Shown in pieces: positions 37,133 through 45,445 of a DNA stretch of 64,000 bases. This stretch comes from Streptomyces sp. V3I8. GTDB taxonomy: Bacteria > Actinomycetota > Actinomycetes > Streptomycetales > Streptomycetaceae. The notes below the pieces were generated by a model. That model saw nothing but the letters and a program-made list of their open reading frames with translations. It had not been told where the DNA came from and searched no databases. Location: positions 5,518,001-5,582,000 of the forward strand of contig NZ_JAUSZL010000002.1 of the NCBI RefSeq assembly GCF_030817535.1, read 5' to 3'. The position numbers and the translations under genes were made by a program. Position 1 is the stretch's first letter; every line of letters starts with the position of its first letter.

Positions 37133-37144
37133 GAAAGCGCTTGC
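37133..37144. promoter_or_regulatory. LacI-family operator core GAAAGCGCTTGC
   Basis: The central AAGCGCTT is perfectly symmetric and the outer G/C also pair. It matches the general LacI/GalR operator style. It lies 83 bp before the GTG of the oxidoreductase gene. TTGCAC at about 37120 could be the -35 box of the promoter it would block. Confidence 0.6.
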
Positions 37145-37227
37145 TGCACCGCTCACCAGTCGCCGAGGCACACCGGCGGGGCGCACGCGGCGCGGGACAC
37201 GCGCGGGACGCGTACGAAGGGAATGAC

Positions 37228-38379
37228 GTGACACGCAAGACGGTGCGCATCGCCATGAACGGCGTGACGGGACGCATGGGCTACCGCCAGCACCTCGTCC
37301 GCTCGATCCTCGCCCTGCGCGAACAGGGCGGCCTCGACCTCGGCGACGGCACCGTGCTGTGGCCCGAGCCGGTCCTCGTCGGCCGCCGCGAGCACGCCCT
37401 GAAGACGCTCGCGGAGCGGCACGGCATCGAGCACTGGTCCACCGACCTCGACGCGGTCCTGGCCGACCCGACCATCGACATCTATTTCGACGCCCAGGTC
37501 ACCTCGGCCCGCGAGGAGGCGCTCAAGAAGGCGATCGCGGCCGGCAAGCACCTCTACACGGAGAAGCCGACCTCGACCGGCCTCGACGGAGCCCTGCGGC
37601 TGGCCCGGCTGGCCGACGAGGCCGGCATCAAGCACGGTGTCGTCCAGGACAAGCTCTTCCTGCCCGGCTTGCTCAAGCTCAAGAGGCTCATCGACGGCGG
37701 CTTCTTCGGCCGTGTCCTGTCGATCCGCGGCGAGTTCGGCTACTGGGTCTTCGAGGGCGACTGGCAGTCCGCCCAGCGCCCCTCGTGGAACTACCGGACC
37801 GAGGACGGCGGCGGCATCGTCGTCGACATGTTCCCCCACTGGGAGTACGTGCTGCACGAGCTGTTCGGCCGGGTGAAGTCGGTCCAGGCACTCACCGCCA
37901 CGCACCTCCCGCAGCGCTGGGACGAGGGCGACAAGCCCTACGACGCCACCGCCGACGACGCCGCCTACGGCATCTTCGAACTCGACGGCGGCGCGATCGC
38001 CCAGATCAACTCCTCCTGGGCGGTACGCGTCCACCGCGACGAACTCGTCGAGTTCCAGGTCGACGGCACCGAGGGCTCGGCGGTCGCCGGCCTGCGCACG
38101 TGCCGTGTCCAGCACCGCTCCGCGACCCCCAAGCCGGTCTGGAACCCGGACATCCCCGCCACCGAGGTCTTCCGCGACCAGTGGCAGGAGGTGCCCGACA
38201 ACACCGAGTTCGACAACGGCTTCAAGGCACAGTGGGAACTCTTCCTCAAGCACGTCTACGCCGACGCCCCCTACCACTGGGACCTGCTGGCCGGCGCCCG
38301 CGGCGTCCAGCTCGCCGAGCTGGGCCTGAAGTCCTCCGCCGAGGGCCGCCGCTTCGACGTCCCGGAGATCTCCCTGTGA
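37228..38379 (+). CDS. Gfo/Idh/MocA-family NAD(P)-dependent oxidoreductase
   Basis: The 383-residue protein starts at GTG 37228 with GAAGGGA upstream; the open frame before it is not coding. The Rossmann loop is IAMNGVTGRMGYRQHLVRSI. The Gfo/Idh signature is AIAAGKHLYTEKPTSTGLDG, where lysine in EKP is the typical catalytic residue. GGGIVVDMFPHWEYVLHELF supplies the D/H pair of the active site. It probably oxidises or reduces a sugar, inositol or keto-glycoside. It overlaps the next gene by 4 nt, so it is the first gene of a coupled operon with a DUF993 protein and a TIM-barrel isomerase. Confidence 0.92.
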   Translation: MTRKTVRIAMNGVTGRMGYRQHLVRSILALREQGGLDLGDGTVLWPEPVLVGRREHALKTLAERHGIEHWSTDLDAVLADPTIDIYFDAQVTSAREEALKKAIAAGKHLYTEKPTSTGLDGALRLARLADEAGIKHGVVQDKLFLPGLLKLKRLIDGGFFGRVLSIRGEFGYWVFEGDWQSAQRPSWNYRTEDGGGIVVDMFPHWEYVLHELFGRVKSVQALTATHLPQRWDEGDKPYDATADDAAYGIFELDGGAIAQINSSWAVRVHRDELVEFQVDGTEGSAVAGLRTCRVQHRSATPKPVWNPDIPATEVFRDQWQEVPDNTEFDNGFKAQWELFLKHVYADAPYHWDLLAGARGVQLAELGLKSSAEGRRFDVPEISL

Positions 38380-39545
38380 CCATCGAACTCCCCGGCGCCG
38401 ACGGCAGCCTGCGCACCTACACCCCCCGCACCACCCCCCTCCCCGTCACCACCGGCGCCCCCTTCTCCTCCCGCACGGTCTACTCGGCGGCGCACGTGGT
38501 CGCCGACCCGTACGCCGACACCACCCCCGACTCGGCCGCCGTCGTCGACTGGGACGCCACCCTCGCCTTCCGCCGCCACCTGTGGTCCCACGGACTCGGG
38601 GTGGCCGAGGCGATGGACACGGCCCAGCGGGGGATGGGCCTGGACTGGGCGGGCGCGGCCGAGCTGATCCGCCGCTCGTCGGCCGAGGCGAAGGCGGTCG
38701 GCGGCCTGATCGCCTGCGGCGTCGGCACCGACCAGCTGCCGGTCACCGGGGCCGGTCACCCGTACGGCCTGGACGAGGTGCGGGCCGCGTACGAGGAACA
38801 GCTCGCCCTCGTCGAGGAGTCCGGCTCGCGGGCCGTCCTGATGGCCTCGCGGGCGCTGGCCGCCGTCGCCGAGGGCCCCGAGGACTACCTGGAGGTCTAC
38901 GGCCACCTGCTGCGCCAGTGCGCCGAACCGGTGATCCTGCACTGGCTGGGCCCGATGTTCGACCCGGCCCTGGAGGGCTACTGGGGCAGCGCCGACCTGG
39001 ACGCGGCCACCGGCACCTTCCTGGAGGTCATCGCCGCCCACCCCGACAAGGTCGACGGCATCAAGGTCTCCCTGCTGGACGCCGGGCGCGAGGTCGACCT
39101 GCGCCGCAGGCTCCCGGACGGCGTGCGCTGCTACACGGGCGACGACTTCAACTACCCCGAACTGATCGCCGGCGACGACCACGGCTTCAGCCACGCCCTG
39201 CTCGGCATCTTCGACCCGCTGGGCCCGCTCGCCGCCGAGGCCGTACGGACCCTGGACACCGGTGACGTACGGGGTTTCCGTGAACTCCTCGACCCCACCG
39301 TCGCGTTGTCGCGCCACCTCTTCCAGGCCCCGACCCGCTTCTACAAGACGGGCGTGGTCCTGCTGGCCTGGCTCGCGGGCCACCAGTCGCACTTCACGAT
39401 GGTCGGCGGCCTCCAGTCGGCCCGCTCGCTGCCGCACCTGGCCCGCGCGTACGAACTCGCCGACGGTCTGGGCCTGTTCCCCGACCCGGCGCTCGCCGAG
39501 TCCCGCATGAAGAACCTGCTCGCCCTGTACGGAGTGACCCAGTGA
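38376..39545 (+). CDS. DUF993 family, dihydrodipicolinate-synthase-like aldolase
   Basis: The 389-residue protein starts at GTG 38376, overlapping the previous stop (GTGA). It matches the DUF993 family. Blocks include SRTVYSAAHVVADPYADTTP, GLDWAGAAELIRRSSAEAKA, VGTDQLPVTGAGHPYGLDEV, EPVILHWLGPMFDPALEGYW, DKVDGIKVSLLDAGREVDLR (IKVS carries the likely Schiff-base lysine) and YTGDDFNYPELIAGDDHGFS. The fold is thought to be a class I aldolase TIM barrel; the reaction is not established as far as I know. Position between an oxidoreductase and an isomerase suggests it cleaves the oxidised sugar product. Confidence 0.88.
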   Translation: MTIELPGADGSLRTYTPRTTPLPVTTGAPFSSRTVYSAAHVVADPYADTTPDSAAVVDWDATLAFRRHLWSHGLGVAEAMDTAQRGMGLDWAGAAELIRRSSAEAKAVGGLIACGVGTDQLPVTGAGHPYGLDEVRAAYEEQLALVEESGSRAVLMASRALAAVAEGPEDYLEVYGHLLRQCAEPVILHWLGPMFDPALEGYWGSADLDAATGTFLEVIAAHPDKVDGIKVSLLDAGREVDLRRRLPDGVRCYTGDDFNYPELIAGDDHGFSHALLGIFDPLGPLAAEAVRTLDTGDVRGFRELLDPTVALSRHLFQAPTRFYKTGVVLLAWLAGHQSHFTMVGGLQSARSLPHLARAYELADGLGLFPDPALAESRMKNLLALYGVTQ

Positions 39546-40393
39546 GCACGAACACCGGCCCTGTCGGGGACCTCTCCCGCTTCAGCATCAACCAGATGAC
39601 GGTGAAGCAGCTGTCGATGCCGGAACTGGCCGACGCCTGCCTGGAGTTCGGGGTGCCGGCGGTCGGGCTCTGGCGGGAGCCGGTCCAGACGTACGGCCTG
39701 GAGGCGACGGCCAAGCTGGTCCGGGACGCGGGCCTCACCGTCACCACCCTGTGCCGGGGCGGCTTCCTCACGGCGATCGACCCGGCCGGGCGGGCGGCGG
39801 CGCTCGACGACAACCGCCTGGCGGTCGACGAGGCGGCCACCCTCGGCACGGACACCCTCGTGCTGGTCTCGGGCGGCCTCCCGGCGGGCTCCAAGGACCT
39901 CCACGGCGCCCGGGAGCGGATCGCGGACGCCCTGGGCGAGCTGGGCCCGTACGCCGAGGAGCGGGGGGTGCGCCTCGCCGTCGAGCCGCTCCACCCGATG
40001 TACGCCGCGGACCGCTGTGTGGTCTCCACGCTCACCCAGGCCCTGGACCTCGCGGAGCGCTTCCCCGCCCACCAGGTCGGCGTCACCGTCGACACGTACC
40101 ACCTCTGGTGGGACGACCGGGCCCCACGGGAGATCGCCCGCGCGGGCGCCTCGGGCCGCATCCACACCTTCCAGCTCGCCGACTGGACGACCCCGCTGCC
40201 CGAGGGCGTCCTCAACGGCCGCGGCCAGCTCGGCGACGGCTCGATCGACATGCGCGAGTGGAAGGGCCACGTCGAGGCGGCGGGCTACACAGGACCCATC
40301 GAGGTCGAGCTGTTCAACGACGCCCTGTGGGCCCGCGACGGCCGCGAGGTCCTCGCGGAGACGGCGGCGCGGTTCGTCGAACACACGGCATGA
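39542..40393 (+). CDS. Sugar phosphate isomerase/epimerase (TIM barrel)
   Basis: The 283-residue protein starts at GTG 39542, overlapping the DUF993 stop by 4 nt. Blocks: SRFSINQMTVKQLSMPELAD, DAGLTVTTLCRGGFLTAIDP, RLAVEPLHPMYAADRCVVST (metal glutamate), VGVTVDTYHLWWDDR and YTGPIEVELFNDALWARDGR (second glutamate). This is the xylose-isomerase-like AP_endonuc_2 superfamily, which includes 3-keto-sugar isomerases, inosose dehydratases and keto-glycoside lyases. It is the last gene of the operon. The operon ends in a hairpin shared with the rbs operon. Confidence 0.88.
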   Translation: MSTNTGPVGDLSRFSINQMTVKQLSMPELADACLEFGVPAVGLWREPVQTYGLEATAKLVRDAGLTVTTLCRGGFLTAIDPAGRAAALDDNRLAVDEAATLGTDTLVLVSGGLPAGSKDLHGARERIADALGELGPYAEERGVRLAVEPLHPMYAADRCVVSTLTQALDLAERFPAHQVGVTVDTYHLWWDDRAPREIARAGASGRIHTFQLADWTTPLPEGVLNGRGQLGDGSIDMREWKGHVEAAGYTGPIEVELFNDALWARDGREVLAETAARFVEHTA

Positions 40394-40540
40394 GCCGGGC
40401 CCCGGCCCCGTCCGGGTGAACCTCAAAAAAATTCCGGGCAACCGTGCAACCCTCCCCCCACCTCGCGGGTCGTAGGTGGCATCAGGACTTCTGGAGGAGA
40501 TCTGGGGGGATCGCGGGGGTTCTGATTCGGGGGAGGGGCC

Positions 40541-40572
40541 GAGGGGGCCCGGTCGACGGACCGGGCCCCCTC
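40541..40572. terminator. Perfect 14-bp bidirectional terminator hairpin
   Basis: GAGGGGGCCCGGTC (40541-40554) pairs without mismatch with GACCGGGCCCCCTC (40559-40572) around a GACG loop. It sits between the DUF993 operon and the convergent rbs operon, and ends both. Confidence 0.8.
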
Positions 40573-40589
40573 GAAATCCCCTCGGACAC

Positions 40590-40982
40590 TCAGAAGAAGA
40601 CGCCGCAGCGCAGCAGCACGTTCGCGTACGGGCGGGCCTCGCCGGTCCGGACGATCAGGCGGGCGCCGGCCGAGAGCGACTTCAGCTCCTCGTGCGAGAC
40701 GTGGGCCAGCGTGGCCCCGAAGCACTCCGACAGCAGGGCGGACGCCTCCGGGTTCGCCTCCCGTACCTCCGTCGCCGCCGTCGCGCCCTCCACGACCAGC
40801 TCCTCCAGCAGGCCCGCCAGGACCTCCTCGAAGGACGGCACCCCGGCCCGGAACGCCAGGTCCACGACCCGCGGCCCGTCCGGGATCGGCATGCCCGCGT
40901 CGCAGATCAGCACGCCGTCGCCGTGGCCCAGCGCGGCCAGCGCGCCCGCGAGGTGACGGTTCAGTATCCCGGCCTTCTTCAT
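40590..40982 (-). CDS. rbsD: D-ribose pyranase RbsD
   Basis: The 130-residue protein starts at ATG 40982, overlapping the rbsK stop by 4 nt. It has the RbsD signature throughout: MKKAGILNRHLAGALAALGH, GVLICDAGMPIPDGPRVVDL, and a C-terminal TGEARPYANVLLRCGVFF. The conserved histidine in LAALGHGD and the final tyrosine/asparagine (PYAN) match the pyranose-binding residues. It interconverts pyranose and furanose forms of ribose so that RbsK can act. It is the last gene of the operon, followed by the shared terminator. Confidence 0.95.
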   Translation of the reverse strand: MKKAGILNRHLAGALAALGHGDGVLICDAGMPIPDGPRVVDLAFRAGVPSFEEVLAGLLEELVVEGATAATEVREANPEASALLSECFGATLAHVSHEELKSLSAGARLIVRTGEARPYANVLLRCGVFF

Positions 40983-41884
40983 ACGGCGGCGACCTCCTCG
41001 GCGGTGGGGAAGGACGCCTGCGCGCCCTGACGGGTGACGGCGACGGCCCCGACCCGGGCCGCGTACGCCGCCGCGTCCGCCAGGGACTCCCCGGCGCCCA
41101 GCCGCCAGGCCAGCGCCGCGGTGAAGGAGTCCCCGGCGCCGGTCGTGTCCACGGCGTCCACCCGCACGGCCGGCACGCGGACCGTGCCCGAGGCGTCGGC
41201 GACCAGCGCGCCCTCCTCGCCCAGGGTGACGACCACCGAGCGCGGGCCGAGGGCGAGCAGTGCGCCGGCCCACTCCTCGGGCGTCCGGCCCGCGTCCGCG
41301 CCGAGCACCACCCGCGCCTCGTGCTCGTTCACGATCAGCGGGTCGCAGGCGGCGAGGACCGCCTCCGGCAGCTCCCGCGGCGGGGACGGGTTCAGCACGA
41401 AACGGGTGCCGGGGCGCAGGCCGCGCACGGCCTCCGCGACCGTCTCCAGGGGGATCTCCAGCTGGGCCGACACCACCCGGGAGGCGGCGAGGAGGGCCGC
41501 CGCCGGGGCCGCGCGGAGGTCGGCCGGGACCAGCCGGCCGTTCGCGCCGGGCGACACCACGATGCTGTTGTCGCCCGACGGGTCCACCGTGATGAGCGCG
41601 ACGCCGGTGGGCGCGCCACCGACGAGGACCCCGGACGTGTCGACGCCGGCCGCGCGCTGCGAGTCCAGCAGCAGCCGGCCGTGCGCGTCGTCGCCGACCC
41701 GCGCGAGGAGCGCCGTACGGGCTCCCAGGCGGGCGGCGGCGACGGCCTGGTTGGCGCCCTTGCCGCCGGGGTGCAGGGCCAGGTCGGAGCCGAGCACGGT
41801 CTCCCCGGCGCCCGGCCGCCGCTCGACACCGACGACCAGGTCGGCGTTGGCCGACCCCACGACCAGCAGGTCGTACTCGAACAT
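40979..41884 (-). CDS. rbsK: Ribokinase
   Basis: The 301-residue PfkB-family kinase starts at ATG 41884. The N-terminal sugar-binding motif is VVGSANADLVVGVERRPGAG and LHPGGKGANQAVAAARLG. The ATP-site and catalytic motif is DTTGAGDSFTAALAWRLG, with the catalytic aspartate in GAGD. It phosphorylates ribose to ribose-5-phosphate in the cytoplasm. It overlaps rbsD by 4 nt and is 42 bp downstream of the fused transporter gene. Confidence 0.95.
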   Translation of the reverse strand: MFEYDLLVVGSANADLVVGVERRPGAGETVLGSDLALHPGGKGANQAVAAARLGARTALLARVGDDAHGRLLLDSQRAAGVDTSGVLVGGAPTGVALITVDPSGDNSIVVSPGANGRLVPADLRAAPAAALLAASRVVSAQLEIPLETVAEAVRGLRPGTRFVLNPSPPRELPEAVLAACDPLIVNEHEARVVLGADAGRTPEEWAGALLALGPRSVVVTLGEEGALVADASGTVRVPAVRVDAVDTTGAGDSFTAALAWRLGAGESLADAAAYAARVGAVAVTRQGAQASFPTAEEVAAV

Positions 41885-41925
41885 GGACTGTCTCCCTGTA
41901 CTGGTGAATACCTGGCGATCGGGTG

Positions 41926-43884
41926 TCAGCCCGTGAAACCGGCCACGTTCTTCGACGTGACCACCTTCACCGGGACCTTCACCGTCTGCTCGGTCTTCCT
42001 GCCGTCGGCCGCCCGCAGCGCGTTCTCCACGGCGATCCGGCCGAGTTCCTTCGGCTGCTGCGCCACGGAGGCGTACATCGTGCCGTCCTCGACGGCCTTC
42101 AGGCCGTCCGGCGTGCCGTCGAAGCCGATGACCTGCACCGACCTGCCCGCCTTGGAGCCGAGCGCCTTGATCGCGCCGAGCGCCATCTCGTCGTTCTCGG
42201 CGAAGACGCCCTGGACGTCGGGGTGGGCCTGGAGCAGGTTCGTCATCACGTCGAGCCCCTTCGTGCGGTCGAAGTCGGCGGGCTGTTTGGCGACGACCCG
42301 GATGCCCGGGTAGGCCTTCAGTCCCTCGGCGAAGCCCGCGCCGCGCTCACGGCTGGCGGAGGTGCCGGCCTGGCCCTGCAGGATGACGATCTTCCCCTTG
42401 CCGCCCAGCTTCTCGGCCAGTGCCTTGGCGCCCAGCTTGCCGCCCGCGATGTTGTCGGAGGCCACGAGCGCGGCCGTCTTCGCCTTGTTGACGCCGCGGT
42501 CGACGCCGACGACGGGGATGCCGGACTTGTTCGCGGAGCGCACCGAGGGGCTCGCCGCGTCCGAGTCCACCGGGTTGACGATGATCGAGTCGACGCCCTC
42601 GCTGGTGAAGTTCTGCAGCTGGTTGGCCTGCTGCGAGGCGTCGTTCTGCGCGTCCGTGACGGTCAGGTCGGCCCCGAGCTTCTTCGCCTCGGCCTGCGCA
42701 CCCGCCTTGATCTGTACGAAGAAGGGGTTGTTCAGGGTGGACAGGGACAGGCCGATCTTCGGGTTCGCGGAGGACGACGAGCCGTTGTTGAAGATGCTCA
42801 GGCCCCCCACGACGGCCGCCACCAGGACGACCGCGAGCCCGTACTTGATCGCCTGCGGACCCTTCCTGCCCGACGTGCCCCCGGCACCGGAGGTGACCGG
42901 CGTCGCGCCCGCCTTGCGCCGCACGGTGTCGAGCAGCACCGCCAGCGCGATGACCACACCGATGACGACCTGCTGCCAGAACGACGACACGGACAGCAGG
43001 TTGAGGCCGTTGCGCAGCACCGCGAGGATGAGCGCGCCGATGAGCGTGCCGGACGCCTTGCCCGTACCGCCCGCGAGGGAGGCGCCGCCGATGACGACCG
43101 CGGCGATGGCGTCCAGCTCGTAGCCCTGCGCGGCCTGCGGCTGCGCGGAGGACAGCCGGGAGGCGAGCACGATGCCCGCGGCGGCGGCGAAGAGCCCGGA
43201 CAGCGCGTAGATGACGAGCTTCTGGCGCTTCACCCGCAGCCCGGAGAGGCGGGCCGCCTCCTCGTTGCCGCCGATCGCGTACATGGAACGCCCGATGTAC
43301 GTGCGCCCGAGGATCAGGGCGGTGACGAGCCCCATGGCGATCATCACGAGGACCGGCACGGGCAGCCAGCCACCGAGCGTGTCACCGAGGTGCGAGACCG
43401 AACCGGGGAACGGGATGGGGCTGCCCTGCGAGATCACCAGGGACAGACCGCGGCCCACCGACAGCATGGCCAGCGTCGCGATGAACGGCGGCAGCTTCCC
43501 GTACGAGATCAGCACGCCGTTGACCAGGCCGCACGCTATGCCGGTGGCGACCGCGAGGATCACCGCGAGCCAGACCGGTACGCCCTCCGAAGTGGCCGTC
43601 CAGGCGAGGACGGTGGCCGACAGCGCGGCGACGGAACCGACCGACAGGTCGATGCCCGCCGAGACGATCACGAAGGTCACGCCGAAGGCGAGGATGGCGG
43701 TCACGGCCGCCTGGACGCCGATGTTGAGCAGGTTGTCCGTCGTCAGGAAGTCGCCGGACAGGGCCGACATCCCGATGACGAGGATGATGAGCGCGGTGAG
43801 CGCGCCGTTGTCGAGCAGGAGACGGCGCAGGCCGCCCGGGGCGCCGCTCGCGCCCGTCGTGCTCTTGAGCGAGTCAGTGGCCAC
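41926..43884 (-). CDS. rbsC: Fused ribose ABC permease and substrate-binding protein (RbsC-RbsB)
   Basis: The 652-residue protein starts at GTG 43884 and overlaps rbsA by 11 nt. Residues about 25-335 are the CUT2 permease (DNLLNIGVQAAVTAILAFGV, AGIDLSVGSVAALSATVLAW, AAVVIGGASLAGGTGKASGT). Then come a short linker, an extra membrane segment near 345-365 (AIKYGLAVVLVAAVVGGLSI) and, from about 370, a complete RbsB-type binding protein (KIGLSLSTLNNPFFVQIKAG, DSIIVNPVDSDAASP, GVFAENDEMALGAIKALGSK). The extra segment would place the binding domain outside. There is no separate rbsB in the operon, so the fusion replaces it. Confidence 0.93.
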   Translation of the reverse strand: MATDSLKSTTGASGAPGGLRRLLLDNGALTALIILVIGMSALSGDFLTTDNLLNIGVQAAVTAILAFGVTFVIVSAGIDLSVGSVAALSATVLAWTATSEGVPVWLAVILAVATGIACGLVNGVLISYGKLPPFIATLAMLSVGRGLSLVISQGSPIPFPGSVSHLGDTLGGWLPVPVLVMIAMGLVTALILGRTYIGRSMYAIGGNEEAARLSGLRVKRQKLVIYALSGLFAAAAGIVLASRLSSAQPQAAQGYELDAIAAVVIGGASLAGGTGKASGTLIGALILAVLRNGLNLLSVSSFWQQVVIGVVIALAVLLDTVRRKAGATPVTSGAGGTSGRKGPQAIKYGLAVVLVAAVVGGLSIFNNGSSSSANPKIGLSLSTLNNPFFVQIKAGAQAEAKKLGADLTVTDAQNDASQQANQLQNFTSEGVDSIIVNPVDSDAASPSVRSANKSGIPVVGVDRGVNKAKTAALVASDNIAGGKLGAKALAEKLGGKGKIVILQGQAGTSASRERGAGFAEGLKAYPGIRVVAKQPADFDRTKGLDVMTNLLQAHPDVQGVFAENDEMALGAIKALGSKAGRSVQVIGFDGTPDGLKAVEDGTMYASVAQQPKELGRIAVENALRAADGRKTEQTVKVPVKVVTSKNVAGFTG

Positions 43885-45445
43885 GGGGGCCCTCCCCTGA
43901 GGTAGCAGAGTCGGAGGTAGCAGAGTCGGTGGTGGTGGTCTTCGTTGCTGCGGTGGGTGTGCTGACGGCGAGGGCCATCACGGAGTCCTGGGTCGCCTCG
44001 TCGGCGGACAGCTCGCCGGCGATCCGGCCCTGGGCCATCACCAGCACCCGGTCGCTCATGCCGAGCACCTCGGGCAGGTCGCTGGAGATCATCAGGACGG
44101 CGTGGCCGGCGGCCGTCAGCTCGTTGACCAGCTGGTAGATCTCGACCTTGGCGCCCACGTCGATGCCGCGGGTCGGTTCGTCGAGGATCAGCACCCTGGT
44201 GTCGGCGAGCAGCCACTTGCCGATGACGACCTTCTGCTGGTTGCCGCCGGAGAGCGTGCGCACGTGCTGGCCGAGCCCCGCCATCCGCACGCCCAGCTGC
44301 CCGGCGATCCTCGCGGCGGCCGTCCGCTGTCCCTTGAGGTCGACGAGCCCGCCGCGGGTCGCCGCCCGCAGGGTGACGAGCCCGAGGTTCTCCTCGACGG
44401 AGGCGTCGAGCACCAGGCCCTGGCCCTTGCGGTCCTCGGGGACGAGCCCGATGCCGGCGGCCATCGCCGCGTTGACGTCGTGGCGCGGCAGCCGCTCGCC
44501 CGCCACCGCGACGGAGCCGCTGTCGTACGGGTCGGCCCCGAAGACCGCCCGGGCGACCTCGGTGCGCCCGGCGCCGACGAGACCCGCGATGCCGACGACC
44601 TCACCGGCCCGCACCTCGAAGCCGATGTCGTGGAAGACACCGTTCCTGGTGAGTCCTTCCACGGTGAGCAGCGCGGTGCCCGGGTCGGTGCGTTCACGCG
44701 GGTACTGCAGCTCGATGGAGCGGCCCACCATCATGCGGACGAGGTCGTCCTCAGGCGTGGAGGCGGGCACCTGGCCGACGCTGCGGCCGTCCCGGATGAC
44801 CGTGACGCGGTCGCCCAGGGCGGCGATCTCCTCCAGGTGGTGCGTGATGAAGACGATGCCGACGCCGTCCTCGCGCAGCCTGCGCACGATCCGGAAGAGC
44901 TTGTCGACCTCCGTGGAGGTGAGCACGGCGGTCGGCTCGTCCATGATCAGGACACGCGCGTCCAGGCTCAGCGCCTTCGCGATCTCGACCATCTGGAGGC
45001 GGGCGATACCGAGGTCGCGCACCCGGGCGCGGGGCGACACGTCGACGCCCACCCGCTCCAGCAGCCCGGCGGCGTCGGCCTCCATCCGCTTGCGGTCGAT
45101 CATGCCGAGGCGGCGCGGCTGGCGGCCCAGGAAGATGTTCTCGGCGACGGTGAGGTCGGGGACCAGGTTGAACTCCTGGTAGATGGTCGCGATCCCGAGG
45201 CGCGCGGCGTCCTGCGCGCCGTGGATGCGGACCTTCTCGCCGTCGACCACGATCTTCCCGGCGTCGGGGCGGTAGGCGCCGGACAGCATCTTGATGAGGG
45301 TGCTCTTGCCGGCACCGTTCTCACCGAGCAGTACGTGCACCTCGCCGCGGCGCAGGTCGAAGTCGACGCTGTCGAGCGCGACCACACCGGGGAAGGTCTT
45401 GCGTATCCCTTCGATACGCAGCAACTCGTCGGGGCTGCTGCTCAC
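43874..45445 (-). CDS. rbsA: Ribose ABC transporter ATP-binding protein (double NBD)
   Basis: The 523-residue protein starts at GTG 45445, with AAGGAG 6 nt upstream; the longer open frame beyond is antisense in rbsR. The first NBD has Walker A LLGENGAGKSTLIKML and Walker B ARVLIMDEPTAVLT. The second NBD has the usual degenerate CUT2 P-loop GIAGLVGAGRTEVARA, signature TLSGGNQQKVVIGKWL and Walker B VLILDEPTRGIDVGAK. It powers ribose uptake with the fused RbsCB. It overlaps rbsR by 4 nt and rbsCB by 11 nt, giving tight translational coupling. Confidence 0.95.
   Translation of the reverse strand: MSSSPDELLRIEGIRKTFPGVVALDSVDFDLRRGEVHVLLGENGAGKSTLIKMLSGAYRPDAGKIVVDGEKVRIHGAQDAARLGIATIYQEFNLVPDLTVAENIFLGRQPRRLGMIDRKRMEADAAGLLERVGVDVSPRARVRDLGIARLQMVEIAKALSLDARVLIMDEPTAVLTSTEVDKLFRIVRRLREDGVGIVFITHHLEEIAALGDRVTVIRDGRSVGQVPASTPEDDLVRMMVGRSIELQYPRERTDPGTALLTVEGLTRNGVFHDIGFEVRAGEVVGIAGLVGAGRTEVARAVFGADPYDSGSVAVAGERLPRHDVNAAMAAGIGLVPEDRKGQGLVLDASVEENLGLVTLRAATRGGLVDLKGQRTAAARIAGQLGVRMAGLGQHVRTLSGGNQQKVVIGKWLLADTRVLILDEPTRGIDVGAKVEIYQLVNELTAAGHAVLMISSDLPEVLGMSDRVLVMAQGRIAGELSADEATQDSVMALAVSTPTAATKTTTTDSATSDSATSGEGPRGH

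Larger units (their letters stand above)
36548..37227. other. 680-bp divergent region with low-complexity repeats and a LacI operator
   Basis: No credible gene is seen. About 36640-36700 is a C-rich tract with repeats of ccgaccgccggcc. About 36870-37016 consists of degenerate 20-bp repeats of caccgggtccgccgcacccg, the last three being perfect tandem copies (36957-37016). The promoter and operator are confined to the last 120 bp. Confidence 0.6.
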
